From positions 248,588 through 312,587 of the forward strand of contig NZ_LMIB01000001.1 of the NCBI RefSeq assembly GCF_001429065.1: a DNA stretch of 64,000 nt. The letters run 5' to 3'. The translations under genes were made by a program, and so were the position numbers. This stretch comes from Sphingomonas sp. Root710. GTDB lineage: Bacteria; Pseudomonadota; Alphaproteobacteria; Sphingomonadales; Sphingomonadaceae. The notes beneath the pieces were generated by a model. The model saw only the letters and a program-made list of their open reading frames with translations, had not been told where the DNA came from and ran no database searches. The stretch's first letter is position 1. Each line of letters opens with the position of its first letter. This document shows, in pieces, positions 24,790 to 33,145 of the stretch.

Positions 24790-25662
24790 ATGGCGGCGAT
24801 GAGCGAGGAGCAGCTTGCGGGCGTCGCCCAGATGCAGCACCCCCTGGTGCGCCGCGTGCTGGCGGCCAATCCGGGGCCCTTCACCTATACCGGCACCCAG
24901 ACCTATCTGGTCGGCAATCGCGACCTGGCGGTGATCGATCCCGGCCCTGACCTGCCCGAGCATGTCGAGGCGCTGATCGCGGCGATCGGCGGCGCGCCGG
25001 TGCGCGCGATCGTCTGCACCCACACTCATCGCGACCACAGCCCGGCGGCGATTGAGCTGAAGGCGCGGACGGGCGCGCCGATCATCGGCTGCGCGCCGCT
25101 GGTGCTCGACGACAGCGGGCCGCGCGCCGACGCGGCGTTCGACCGTGGCTATGCGCCCGACGAGGCGATGCGCGACGGGGCGACGATCGGCGGCGATGGC
25201 TGGACGCTCGAGGCGATCCATACGCCCGGCCACACCTCCAACCATATCTGCTATGCGCTGCCCGAGGCGGGGGCGCTGTTCAGCGGCGATCATGTCATGG
25301 GCTGGTCGACCACCGTCGTATCGCCCCCTGACGGCGACATGGCACGCTATATGGAAAGCCTGGAAAAGCTGATCGCCCGCGAGCAGGACAGCGTCTATTA
25401 TTCGGCGCATGGCGACCCGATCGAGCGACCGCAGCGCTTCGTGCGGGGCCTGGCCGGGCATCGCAAGCAGCGCGAGGGGCAGATATTGCGCTTCCTGGAA
25501 AAGCAGCCGGGCGCGGTGACCGATATGGTCGGCCAGATGTATGTCGGGATCGATCCGCGGCTGCACGGCGCGGCGGGGCTGTCGGTGCTCGCGCATCTGA
25601 TCGACCTGGAGACGCGGGGTTTGGTGCGCAGCGATGCCGATCAATGGAGCTTAGCGGCATAG
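24790..25662 (+). CDS. metallo-beta-lactamase-fold hydrolase with C-terminal winged helix (LACTB2-like)
   Basis: A 290-residue cytoplasmic protein. The metal motif CTHTHRDHSPAA (about residues 78-89), AIHTPGHTSNHICY, SGDHVMG and the later HGDPI histidine build the di-metal site. The C-terminal 70 residues (HRKQREGQILRFLEKQPGAV...LIDLETRGLV) form the winged-helix tail of the LACTB2/glyoxalase-II-like branch, some members of which are RNases. Starts at 24790 or the ATG at 24799. Substrate unknown. Confidence 0.88.
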   Translation: MAAMSEEQLAGVAQMQHPLVRRVLAANPGPFTYTGTQTYLVGNRDLAVIDPGPDLPEHVEALIAAIGGAPVRAIVCTHTHRDHSPAAIELKARTGAPIIGCAPLVLDDSGPRADAAFDRGYAPDEAMRDGATIGGDGWTLEAIHTPGHTSNHICYALPEAGALFSGDHVMGWSTTVVSPPDGDMARYMESLEKLIAREQDSVYYSAHGDPIERPQRFVRGLAGHRKQREGQILRFLEKQPGAVTDMVGQMYVGIDPRLHGAAGLSVLAHLIDLETRGLVRSDADQWSLAA

Positions 25663-25680
25663 GATATTGCGCTCTTGTCT

Positions 25681-25762
25681 CGTCACCCCGGGCTTGACCC
25701 GGGGCCCCGCTTACTTCCAGGGCAGACAAGAAGCTGGATCCCGGGTCAAGCCCGGGATGACG
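25681..25762. repeat. REPIN-like palindrome, family B copy 6
   Basis: CGTCACCCCGGGCTTGACCC and GGATCCCGGGTCAAGCCCGG inverted, spacer about 25 bp, in the gap before nadA. Confidence 0.85.
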
Positions 25763-25813
25763 GAAGAATGGAATGGGATTTGGCGGCGTTAGGCCGCTGC
25801 TGGAGAGTAAGTC

Positions 25814-26803
25814 ATGAACGCCGTTACCGAGAATCTGACCGGCCTGGACCTGCGCGCCGAGATCGAGCGGCTGCGCAAGGAGCGCAACGCGGTTATCCTG
25901 GCGCATTATTACCAGACTCCCGAGATCCAGGACCTCGCCGATTTCGTCGGCGACAGCCTGGACCTGTCGCGCAAGGCGGCGGCGACCGACGCCGAGGTCA
26001 TCGCCTTTTGCGGGGTGCGCTTCATGGCCGAGGTGGCGAAGATATTGTCGCCCGAGAAGACCGTGATCCTGCCCGACATGGATGCGGGGTGCAGCCTGGA
26101 GGACAGCTGTCCTCCGGAGGAGTTCGCGCGTTTCCGCGCGGCGCATCCCGATCATCTGGCGCTGACCTACATCAACTGTTCGGCGGCGGTGAAGGCGCAT
26201 AGCGACATCATCGTCACCTCCTCCTCGGCGGCGACGATCCTGTCGCAGATCCCGATGGACCAGAAGATCATCTTCGCGCCCGACCGGCATCTGGGCGGCT
26301 ATTTCGCGCGGACGACGGGACGCGAGATGCTGCTGTGGGAAGGCAGCTGCATCGTCCACGAGGCGTTCTCCGAGACCGAGCTGGTCAAGCTGAAGCTGCA
26401 ATATCCCGGCGCGCCGGTGGCGGCGCATCCGGAGTGCCCGGTCCACATCCTCGACCATGCCGATTATGTCGGGTCGACCCGCGGTATCCTCGACTATGTG
26501 CTGGGCAGCGACGCCGACACCTTCATCGTCGCGACCGAACCGCACATCATCCACCAGATGGAGAAGGCCGCGCCGCACAAGACCTTCATCGGCGCGCCCG
26601 GCGCGGACGGCAACTGCAACTGCAACATGTGCCCCTATATGGCGCTCAACACGATGGAGAAGCTCTATCTGGCGTTGCGCGACCTGACCCCGCAGATCCA
26701 TGTCGACGAAGAGACACGGATCGCGGCGAAGCGCTCGCTCGACAGGATGCTGGAGATGACCGGAGGGTTGTCGGGGCCTGACGTCGGGCGGCCTAAGCTT
26801 TAG
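25814..26803 (+). CDS. nadA: quinolinate synthase
   Basis: Condenses iminoaspartate and dihydroxyacetone phosphate to quinolinate in de novo NAD synthesis, using a 4Fe-4S cluster. 329 residues. Family blocks visible are [67 protein letters not shown], the Cys in GSCIVHEAF, and [13 protein letters not shown] near the C-terminus. GGAGAG precedes ATG 25814. nadC follows across a REPIN; no nadB is in the window, so iminoaspartate must come from an enzyme encoded elsewhere. Confidence 0.97.
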   Translation: MNAVTENLTGLDLRAEIERLRKERNAVILAHYYQTPEIQDLADFVGDSLDLSRKAAATDAEVIAFCGVRFMAEVAKILSPEKTVILPDMDAGCSLEDSCPPEEFARFRAAHPDHLALTYINCSAAVKAHSDIIVTSSSAATILSQIPMDQKIIFAPDRHLGGYFARTTGREMLLWEGSCIVHEAFSETELVKLKLQYPGAPVAAHPECPVHILDHADYVGSTRGILDYVLGSDADTFIVATEPHIIHQMEKAAPHKTFIGAPGADGNCNCNMCPYMALNTMEKLYLALRDLTPQIHVDEETRIAAKRSLDRMLEMTGGLSGPDVGRPKL

Positions 26804-26810
26804 GTTCAAC

Positions 26811-26895
26811 CGTCGCCCCGGGGCTTGACCCGGGGTCCCGCTAAATCTCAGCGGTGGGAAAAGAAGCGGGACCCCGGATCAAGCCCGGGGTGACG
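26811..26895. repeat. REPIN-like palindrome, family B copy 7
   Basis: CGTCGCCCCGGGGCTTGACC and CCCCGGATCAAGCCCGGGGT inverted, between nadA and nadC, leaving only 15 bp to the nadC start. Confidence 0.85.
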
Positions 26896-26910
26896 AAACA
26901 GGGATATGAG

Positions 26911-27756
26911 ATGACCTTCAGCCTTCCCAATTTCGATCTCGACGGCTTCGTCCGCGCCACGCTGGCCGAGGATATGGGGCAGGGGGGCGACATCACCTCC
27001 GCCGCGACGATCCCCGCCGACGCGCTGTTCGAGGGCGAGATGGCGAGCCGCGATGCGATCAGCGTCGCCGGGCTGCCGCTGGCCGAGGCCTTCTTCCGCG
27101 CGCTCGATCCTGACGTCGCGATCGAGAGGCTGGTCGAGGACGGCGCGCGGGTGGCGAAGGGCGGCGTGCTGATGCGGTTGCGCGGCAAGGCGCGCGCGCT
27201 GCTCACCGCCGAACGATCGGCGCTCAACACCGTGCAGCATCTGTCGGGCGTCGCGACGCTGACGAGCAGCTATGCCGACGCGATCCGGGGGACGGGCGCA
27301 ACCCTGCTCGACACGCGCAAGACGATCCCGGGGCTGCGTGTGCTGGAGAAATATGCGGTACGGATGGGCGGCGGCACCAACCATCGCATGCGGCTCGACG
27401 ATGCGGCGATGATCAAGGACAACCATATCGCGGTGGCGGGCGGGATCGGCGAGGCGGTGCGCCGGGCGGTGGCCGCCGGGATCGAACGGATCATCGTCGA
27501 GGTAGACCGGGTCGATCAGATCGAGCCCGCGCTGGCGGCGGGGGCGACCCACCTGCTGCTCGACAATATGGACCCCCCGACCTTGCGCGGCGCGGTGACG
27601 CTGATCGGCGGACGGGTGCCGACCGAGGCGTCGGGCGGGGTGCGGCTCGACACGATCAAGGCGATCGCCCAGACCGGGGTGACCTATATCTCGGTCGGGC
27701 GGCTGACCCAGTCGGCGCCCGCCGCCGATATCGGGCTGGATTTTCGGGCGGTCTGA
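26911..27756 (+). CDS. nadC: nicotinate-nucleotide pyrophosphorylase (carboxylating)
   Basis: Quinolinate phosphoribosyltransferase, 281 residues from ATG 26911 (MTFSLPNFDLDGFVRATLAEDMGQGGDITS); an upstream ATG at 26854 would read out of the repeat and is rejected. Substrate-binding blocks are ERSALNTVQHLSGVAT, LDTRKTIPGLRVLEKYAVRMGGGTNHR, and IKDNH. The C-terminal EASGGVRLDTI and YISVGRLTQSAPA are typical. The stop overlaps the start of the RNase T2 gene. Confidence 0.96.
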   Translation: MTFSLPNFDLDGFVRATLAEDMGQGGDITSAATIPADALFEGEMASRDAISVAGLPLAEAFFRALDPDVAIERLVEDGARVAKGGVLMRLRGKARALLTAERSALNTVQHLSGVATLTSSYADAIRGTGATLLDTRKTIPGLRVLEKYAVRMGGGTNHRMRLDDAAMIKDNHIAVAGGIGEAVRRAVAAGIERIIVEVDRVDQIEPALAAGATHLLLDNMDPPTLRGAVTLIGGRVPTEASGGVRLDTIKAIAQTGVTYISVGRLTQSAPAADIGLDFRAV

Positions 27757-28457
27757 TGCGTGCGGGCCTGCCCCTGGCCCTTGCGGCGCTGCTGACCGGG
27801 ACGGCCTGTGCGAAGAAGGCGCCGTCGTGCGCGGTGCCGGCCGATCTGCCGCGGCCGATGCTGGAGGGGCCGACGATCGACCAGCCGCGGCGCATCCTGC
27901 CGATCGGCGGCTATACGCTGGCGGTGACATGGTCGCCCGAATATTGCGCGAGCCGGATGAGCAGCCCGAAGGACCATGCCCGCTGCGGCGGGCAGACGGG
28001 ATCGTTCGGATTCACCCTGCACGGGCTGTGGCCCGATGGCGAGGGGGCGCAATGGCCGCAATATTGCTCAGCCACCCGGCTGGTGCCCGATGCGGTGATC
28101 CGCGCGCATTTCTGCAGCACGCCATCGGCCCAGCTGATCCAGCATGAATGGGAGAAGCACGGCACCTGCATGAGCAAGGTTCCGGCCGACTATTTCGCGC
28201 AGAGCGGCAGGTTGTTCGCCGGGCTGAAATTTCCGGACATGGACAAGCTGCGCGGGCGGACGATGACCGCGCAGGCATTCCAGGAGGCGTTCGCCGCCGC
28301 CAATGCCGGCATGCGCGCCGACCAGATGCGGCTGAACGTCGGTAAGCAGGGCTGGATGGAAGAGGTGTGGATCTGCCTCGACAAGAGCTTCCGCCCGACG
28401 ACCTGTCCAGGTCATCAGGGCGGCGCGACGCCCGAGAGCAATATCCGGATCCGGTGA
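27756..28457 (+). CDS. ribonuclease T2 family protein, probable lipoprotein
   Basis: A 233-residue exported protein. The N-terminus LPLALAALLTGTAC ends in a lipobox-like TGTAC (Cys18). The two catalytic segments of RNase T2 are present: CAS1 FTLHGLWPDGEG (His) and CAS2 HEWEKHGTCMSK (His, Glu, Lys, His). Six or more cysteines suit periplasmic disulfides. It overlaps the nadC stop by one base (TGATG), so it is translated together with NAD synthesis genes, with no evident functional link. Confidence 0.92.
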   Translation: MRAGLPLALAALLTGTACAKKAPSCAVPADLPRPMLEGPTIDQPRRILPIGGYTLAVTWSPEYCASRMSSPKDHARCGGQTGSFGFTLHGLWPDGEGAQWPQYCSATRLVPDAVIRAHFCSTPSAQLIQHEWEKHGTCMSKVPADYFAQSGRLFAGLKFPDMDKLRGRTMTAQAFQEAFAAANAGMRADQMRLNVGKQGWMEEVWICLDKSFRPTTCPGHQGGATPESNIRIR

Positions 28458-28461
28458 GCTG

Positions 28462-29103
28462 TCAGTCAGCGGCGGCGAAATGCGCCATCTGGTCGGCATG
28501 CGCCTTCAGGAAGGCGGGGCGGGCGGTGGCGCGGGCGACATAGGCCTTGCACCGCGGAAAGCCGGCCAGCCCGTCGAAATGGTCGACGACGCGCAAGATG
28601 TCGGCCATCAGCAGGTCGGCGACCGAGAAGTCGCCCGCGAGCCATTGCCCGTCCGCCAGCACCTTTTCCATATGGGCAAGGCGGTGGGTCTTGAGAAACC
28701 CGTCGAAGAATTTCCAGGCCGAGCCGTCCTTGTCCTCGCCCATGAAGCTGAACATCGTCCAGGGGAGGCTGGCCATTTCGACCGAGTTGAGCGCGGCGAA
28801 AATCCATTCGATCGCCTGTGCGCGGGCGCGGGGAGCCGTGGGCAGCAGTTTCTCGCTGCGCTCGCCGAGATGGAGCAGGATCGCGCCGGTCTCGAAGATC
28901 GAGAGATCGCCGTCGGTGAGCCAGGGGACCTGGCCGAAGGGCTGGTGCGCGAAATGCTCCGCGCCGCGATCGCGGAAGGGGATGCTCTCGACGCGATAGG
29001 GCAGGCCGGCTTCCTCGAGCGCCCAGCGGATGCGCAGGTCGCGGACGAAGCCGCGCACCTTTTCCGGCACCCAGTCGAAGGTGGTGAGGACCAGTTCGGG
29101 CAT
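28462..29103 (-). CDS. glutathione S-transferase family protein
   Basis: A 213-residue protein with an N-terminal thioredoxin-fold domain (RWALEEAGLPYRVESIPFRDRGAEHFAHQPFGQVPWLTDGDLSIFETGAILLHL), showing the cis-proline in QVPWL and the ES/ET glutathione-binding turn as FETGAI, followed by an all-helical C-terminal domain with FSVADLLMADIL. Substrate unknown. It converges on the RNase T2 gene and lies 21 bp after rlmE on the same strand. Confidence 0.88.
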   Translation of the reverse strand: MPELVLTTFDWVPEKVRGFVRDLRIRWALEEAGLPYRVESIPFRDRGAEHFAHQPFGQVPWLTDGDLSIFETGAILLHLGERSEKLLPTAPRARAQAIEWIFAALNSVEMASLPWTMFSFMGEDKDGSAWKFFDGFLKTHRLAHMEKVLADGQWLAGDFSVADLLMADILRVVDHFDGLAGFPRCKAYVARATARPAFLKAHADQMAHFAAAD

Positions 29104-29124
29104 CGGCTTGCTCCTTCGATAGTC

Positions 29125-29811
29125 TTATTCGTCGTCCGGTTTCGGGCGCACCGCGTCCCCCTTGAAGCCCTGCGCGATCACATACCATTCGGACGAGTCC
29201 TTGCGGCTCGCGGGTGGCTTGGCGTGCTTGACGGTGGTGAACAGCCGCTTGAGCTCTGCGACGAGGTTGTTGTCCGCGCCGCCCGCGAGCACCTTGGCGA
29301 CATAGGTGCCGCCGGGGCGAAGCACCTCGCTGGCGAACAGGCAGCCCGCCTCGACAAGCGCCATGGTGCGGAGATGATCGGTCTGGGGATGGCCGACGGT
29401 GTTGGCGGCCATGTCCGACAGGACGATGTCGGCCTGGCCGCCCAGCGCCTCGGCGAGGACGGCGGGGGCCTCGTCGGACATGAAGTCCATCTGGAGGATG
29501 GTCGCGCCGTCGATCGGATCGGTCGGCAGCAGGTCGATGCCCACCACCGACGCCTGCGGGCAGACCTTGCGGACCACCTGGGTCCAGCCGCCGGGGGCGA
29601 TGCCGAGGTCGATCACCCGCTTCGCGCCCTTCAGAAAGTGGAAGCGCTCGTCGAGCTCGATCAGCTTATAGGCCGCGCGCGAGCGATAGCCCTCGGCCTG
29701 CGCCTTGCGGACATAGGGATCGTTGAGCTGGCGCTGAATCCATTTGATCGACGAGGCGCTGCGCCCCTTGGCGGTCTTGATCCGCTGTCGTCCGCCATCG
29801 CCCCGGCTCAT
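29125..29811 (-). CDS. rlmE: 23S rRNA (uridine-2'-O-)-methyltransferase RlmE (FtsJ)
   Basis: Methylates U2552 of 23S rRNA in the A-loop during late 50S assembly. At 228 residues it has the expected length. The SAM site is VIDLGIAPGGWTQVV (about residues 64-78). The K-D-K-E tetrad fits RAAYKLIELDE, DIVLSDMAANTVGHP, YVAKVLAGGADNN and the C-terminal RKDSSEWYVIAQGF. It overlaps the end of ppx/gppA by 4 bp (ATGA), so the two are coupled. Confidence 0.96.
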   Translation of the reverse strand: MSRGDGGRQRIKTAKGRSASSIKWIQRQLNDPYVRKAQAEGYRSRAAYKLIELDERFHFLKGAKRVIDLGIAPGGWTQVVRKVCPQASVVGIDLLPTDPIDGATILQMDFMSDEAPAVLAEALGGQADIVLSDMAANTVGHPQTDHLRTMALVEAGCLFASEVLRPGGTYVAKVLAGGADNNLVAELKRLFTTVKHAKPPASRKDSSEWYVIAQGFKGDAVRPKPDDE

Positions 29812-30920
29812 TGCACATTCCGATTCTTGTCTACCGCGATGTCCGGGCCGGCAGGCGATCCCGCCTGCCTTGACATCGCTTGGGTCCGGTCGCGCGCCAT
29901 AAGCGAACGAAGGATGCCTTCGCGAATGCCGCGATCGGCGACGCCGAGCCGTTCGGCCGGCCAGATATCGAGGATCGCGTCGAGGATCGCGCAGCCCGCG
30001 ACGACGAGGTCTGCGCGCTCCTGACCGATGCAGGGAAGTTCGGCGCGCTGGGCCACCGACATGCCCGAGAGCCGGGCGCTGATTTCGCGCATCGCGGTGA
30101 CGGGGACGATCAGCCCGTCGATCTGCCGCCGGTCATAGCTCGGCAGGTCGAGATGGACGCTGGCGAGGGTGGTGACGGTGCCGCTTGTCCCCAGCAGGCG
30201 GCCGGGCACCGCCCCCGGATCGAGCCGCCTGGCGAAGTGCGCGAAGCTCTCGGTGACACGCGCGCGCATACGGGCATAGCTGGCGAGCAGGCCGTCGCGG
30301 TCGTCGCCGATATGGGGTTCGGTCTCGGACAGCGAGACGACGCCCCAGGGCGCGGAGAACCAGTCGATCACGCGCGGCGGGCTGCTGTCGGCGTCGATCA
30401 GGATCAGCTCGGTCGAACCGCCGCCGATGTCGAAGACCAGCGCGCTGCCCTCACCGGGTTCGAGCAGCGCGTGGCAGCCGAGGACGGCGAGGCGGGCCTC
30501 CTGCTCGGGGGTGATGATTTCGAGCGCGATGCCGGTCTCGCGGTAGACGCGCTGGACGAACTCGCGGCCGTTGCTGGCGCGGCGGCAGGCTTCGGTCGCG
30601 ACCGAACGGACGAGGCCGACGCGGCGGCGGCGCAGCTTGTCGGCGCAGACCGAGAGCGCGCTGACCGCACGGTCCATCGCAGCGTCGGAGAGTTTGCCGG
30701 TCGCCGCGAGCCCTTCGCCCAGTCGGACGATCCGCGAGAAGGCGTCGACGACGACGAAGCCTTCCTCGGCGGGCCGGGCGATCAGCAGGCGGCAATTGTT
30801 GGTGCCGAGATCGAGCGCGGCATAGCTGTAGCGCCCGAGGGCGTTGTTCGAGGAGGAATGCGCCCGACGCCCCCCTTCACGGTGGGGGCGCGGCGCGGCC
30901 ATATCGGGGCCGTGCGCCAT
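29808..30920 (-). CDS. ppx: exopolyphosphatase / pppGpp phosphohydrolase family (Ppx/GppA)
   Basis: Degrades polyphosphate or pppGpp; the sequence does not decide which. A 370-residue ASKHA-fold protein with an N-terminal basic tail, then YAALDLGTNNCRLLIARP (phosphate 1 loop, about residues 34-51), the SVATEACRRASNG segment, EQEARLAVLGCHALLE, and the phosphate 2 loop FDIGGGSTELILID. It has only the two core domains, as in alphaproteobacteria. Last recognised core gene before tRNA-Gln. Confidence 0.93.
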   Translation of the reverse strand: MAHGPDMAAPRPHREGGRRAHSSSNNALGRYSYAALDLGTNNCRLLIARPAEEGFVVVDAFSRIVRLGEGLAATGKLSDAAMDRAVSALSVCADKLRRRRVGLVRSVATEACRRASNGREFVQRVYRETGIALEIITPEQEARLAVLGCHALLEPGEGSALVFDIGGGSTELILIDADSSPPRVIDWFSAPWGVVSLSETEPHIGDDRDGLLASYARMRARVTESFAHFARRLDPGAVPGRLLGTSGTVTTLASVHLDLPSYDRRQIDGLIVPVTAMREISARLSGMSVAQRAELPCIGQERADLVVAGCAILDAILDIWPAERLGVADRGIREGILRSLMARDRTQAMSRQAGSPAGPDIAVDKNRNVQ

Positions 30921-31070
30921 AAATATCGTCTCTTCATATCACCATACGGGCAGTTTCCGCATGGAACTTGGCGTCGAGACTAGTGCGGGATGCGCCAGAC
31001 GGCAAGGCCGCCGCTCCGCAGCCCGTTGACAGGCTCCGCGCCCCTCCCTATGTGCGCCGCTCTGCCTTGG

Positions 31071-31144
31071 TGCCCCGTCGTCTAAAGGTAAGACTACGGA
31101 CTCTGACTCCGTCAATTGAGGTTCGAATCCTCACGGGGCATCCA
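31071..31144 (+). tRNA. tRNA-Gln (anticodon CTG), CCA encoded
   Basis: Acceptor arm TGCCCCG (31071-31077) pairs with CGGGGCA (31134-31140). The D arm contains TCTAAAGGTAAGA. The anticodon arm is ACGGA-CTCTGAC-TCCGT with CTG at the anticodon positions. The T arm is GAGG-TTCGAAT-CCTC. U73 and CCA follow at 31141-31144. tRNA 3' ends are common integration sites; the gene composition and repeat content change right after this one, though no second att copy was found in the window. Confidence 0.97.
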
Positions 31145-31528
31145 ACCTTCCCAGAGAAGGCGTTCCAGTTCGCTTCTCTGGGCTTCACGCCCACTTCATG
31201 CCTAATTTGCAGCTGCATCTGGACGAGCGCGGGCGGTCGATGCCGTACGAGTTTGCGCTTCACAGCGTCTTGGCCAGTGCGCGAAGGCGGTGCTGTCTGT
31301 TTGCAGCACGCAAAATCTTCCCGGCTGTAGCGGAAAACCATTTGCCGCCGGGGCGCCTCGATCAGGCCTTTCAGGTCATCGAGTACCGCGATCCCGCGGA
31401 GCGGGGCAACGACGTTAGTCATTGCCCAGAGATATTTTCACGCCTCGCCCCTGACGCCAATGGTCGCTCGAACCGCCTGGCCACGATCAAGCTAACCGGC
31501 GATCGATCAACAATTCGCGTCGGTTATT
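31145..31528. other. gap after tRNA-Gln, no gene recognised
   Basis: About 380 bp between the tRNA and the aldehyde dehydrogenase. Open frames exist on both strands (for example 31198-31575 plus) but none has a ribosome-binding site or recognisable protein. A GCCTTCTCTGGG-like inverted pair (CCCAGAGAAGG near 31148 and CTTCTCTGGGC near 31173) could form a hairpin just after the tRNA. Confidence 0.5.
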
Positions 31529-33016
31529 TCACGCCAAGTTCACCACGACGGACTTCGTGTGGGTGTAGTGATTAAGGGTCTCAAGGCAGGACTCGCGTCC
31601 AAATCCGCTTTGCTTGAACCCTCCCGTGGGCGTTCCCGGTTTGATGTTGTAGTAGCGGTTGATCCAGACCATTCCGGTTTCCATGGCTCGCGAGATCCGG
31701 TGGGCGCGGCGCAGGTCGTTGGTCCATAGTCCGCCGGCGAGACCATATTCGACGTCGTTTACCTGCCGCAGCATATCCTCCTCGTCGGTCCAGCGAATGA
31801 CCGACGTCACCGGCCCGAAAATCTCCTCTTGAGCGACGCGCATATTATTACGCACATCCGTAAATATCGTGGGTTCGATGAAGTAGCCATTTTCCTGACC
31901 GGCAATGGACGCCGCATTACCACCAAAGAAGATACTAGCGCCCTCTTGCGGTGCCAGATCGAGATAGCCGCGCACCTTATCGAATTGAGCTTTTGAGGCC
32001 ATCGCGCCCAGTTGGGTTGCCGGATCGAGCGGATCACCCTGCTGGATGGAGGCCAAACCCCGCGCGAAAGCGTCGAGGAAAGCATCTTCAACCTTGGCAT
32101 GCACAAAAACACGCGTGCCGGCGATGCAGACCTCACCCTTGTTGAAGACGGTCGTGATCACCGCCGACATTGCCGCGGCTTCCACGTCGGCATCCTCGCA
32201 CACGATATTTGCCGATTTGCCTCCCAGTTCCATCGTCTGCGGAATGATGTTTGCAGCAGCATTCTCGATAACCTTCTGCGCGGTAGCGCGCGATCCGGTG
32301 AAAGCTACTTTTCGAACTTTCGGATGCGTCACCAACGGACCACCGACCGCGGCGCCGTAGCCGGTGACGACGTTCACGACGCCGGGAGGCAGGAGATCGG
32401 CGATGTCGCGGATAAACTCCATGACAGCCCAGCATACGACCTCGGCCGGTTTCAGCACCACCGTACAGCCCGCAGCGAGGGCTGGCGCAAGTTTCATCGC
32501 CGCCATCGTCAACGGCACATTCCAGGGAATGATTTGAGCCACTACTCCGATCGGTTCGCGGTGCACGATCATCGTGGCATCGTCGAAATCGAGAGTCTGA
32601 CCCTGGATATGCCATGGCGTGCCTGCGAAATACTCGAATTGGGCAATCGCCCAATTCACGTCCATCGCATATGCTTCGGAAATCGGCTTGCCGTTGTTGA
32701 GCGTCTCCATCATCGCATAGTCGAAATGCCGGTCGCGCAGCCGTTGCGCGATGGCCAGCAAGATTTCTTGGCGCCGCAGCGAAGATGATCGCGACCATGC
32801 CGGAAACGCCGCCGAGGCCGCCTGAACCGCATGGTCGACATCTTTCGCATTGCCCGATTGAATATAGGCAAGCACTTGCCGGGTCGCCGGATTCTCCAGG
32901 GCGATCGTGTCACCGCTATCGCCCTCCACCCATTCGCCGCCGATGAAATGACCGTACACGGCTTTCTGGCTCAACTGCGCAGCCGCTTCTCTCGTTCGGT
33001 CGAGTGTCAATTCCAT
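31529..33016 (-). CDS. NAD(P)-dependent aldehyde dehydrogenase
   Basis: Oxidises an aldehyde to the acid; a 495-residue class 1/2-type enzyme. The start ATG 33016 is set by TTAGGAG 7 nt upstream; a longer frame from 33046 has none. Visible features are the IIPWNVPLTMAAMKLAPALAAGC coenzyme region, the FTGSRAT turn, the general base Glu in TMELGGKSAN, the catalytic Cys in NKGEVCIAGTR (about residue 300), and EEIFGPV near the C-terminus, ending with TGGFKQSGFGRE. First gene of the catabolic region. The likely substrate is an aromatic or aliphatic aldehyde from this pathway, but specificity cannot be read. Confidence 0.93.
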   Translation of the reverse strand: MELTLDRTREAAAQLSQKAVYGHFIGGEWVEGDSGDTIALENPATRQVLAYIQSGNAKDVDHAVQAASAAFPAWSRSSSLRRQEILLAIAQRLRDRHFDYAMMETLNNGKPISEAYAMDVNWAIAQFEYFAGTPWHIQGQTLDFDDATMIVHREPIGVVAQIIPWNVPLTMAAMKLAPALAAGCTVVLKPAEVVCWAVMEFIRDIADLLPPGVVNVVTGYGAAVGGPLVTHPKVRKVAFTGSRATAQKVIENAAANIIPQTMELGGKSANIVCEDADVEAAAMSAVITTVFNKGEVCIAGTRVFVHAKVEDAFLDAFARGLASIQQGDPLDPATQLGAMASKAQFDKVRGYLDLAPQEGASIFFGGNAASIAGQENGYFIEPTIFTDVRNNMRVAQEEIFGPVTSVIRWTDEEDMLRQVNDVEYGLAGGLWTNDLRRAHRISRAMETGMVWINRYYNIKPGTPTGGFKQSGFGRESCLETLNHYTHTKSVVVNLA

Positions 33017-33068
33017 CTGATTTCTCCTAAAGCAGAAGTTGCGCAACGGCGACGAGCAGGGCTTTCGA

Positions 33069-33098
33069 TCGGGGATGGGACGCGAGCCCCATCCCCGA
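33069..33098 (-). terminator. hairpin between TonB receptor and aldehyde dehydrogenase genes
   Basis: TCGGGGATGGG / CCCATCCCCGA, an 11-bp perfect stem with an 8-nt loop, located after the stop of the TonB receptor gene (33146) and before the next start (33016). No T-run follows on the minus strand, so it may only attenuate readthrough. Confidence 0.45.
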
Positions 33099-33145
33099 CC
33101 ACGGGCGCGAATGCGATCGAGCCATGATCGATCGCGACATACCGA

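Noticed and set aside
28480-31029. Long plus-strand frames opposite GST, rlmE and ppx
   Set aside because: Antisense shadows of three confidently assigned genes on the minus strand.
31071-31144. Second attachment-site copy of the tRNA-Gln 3' end
   Set aside because: No repeat of the T-arm/acceptor sequence was noticed to 64 kb, so island limits cannot be closed within the window.
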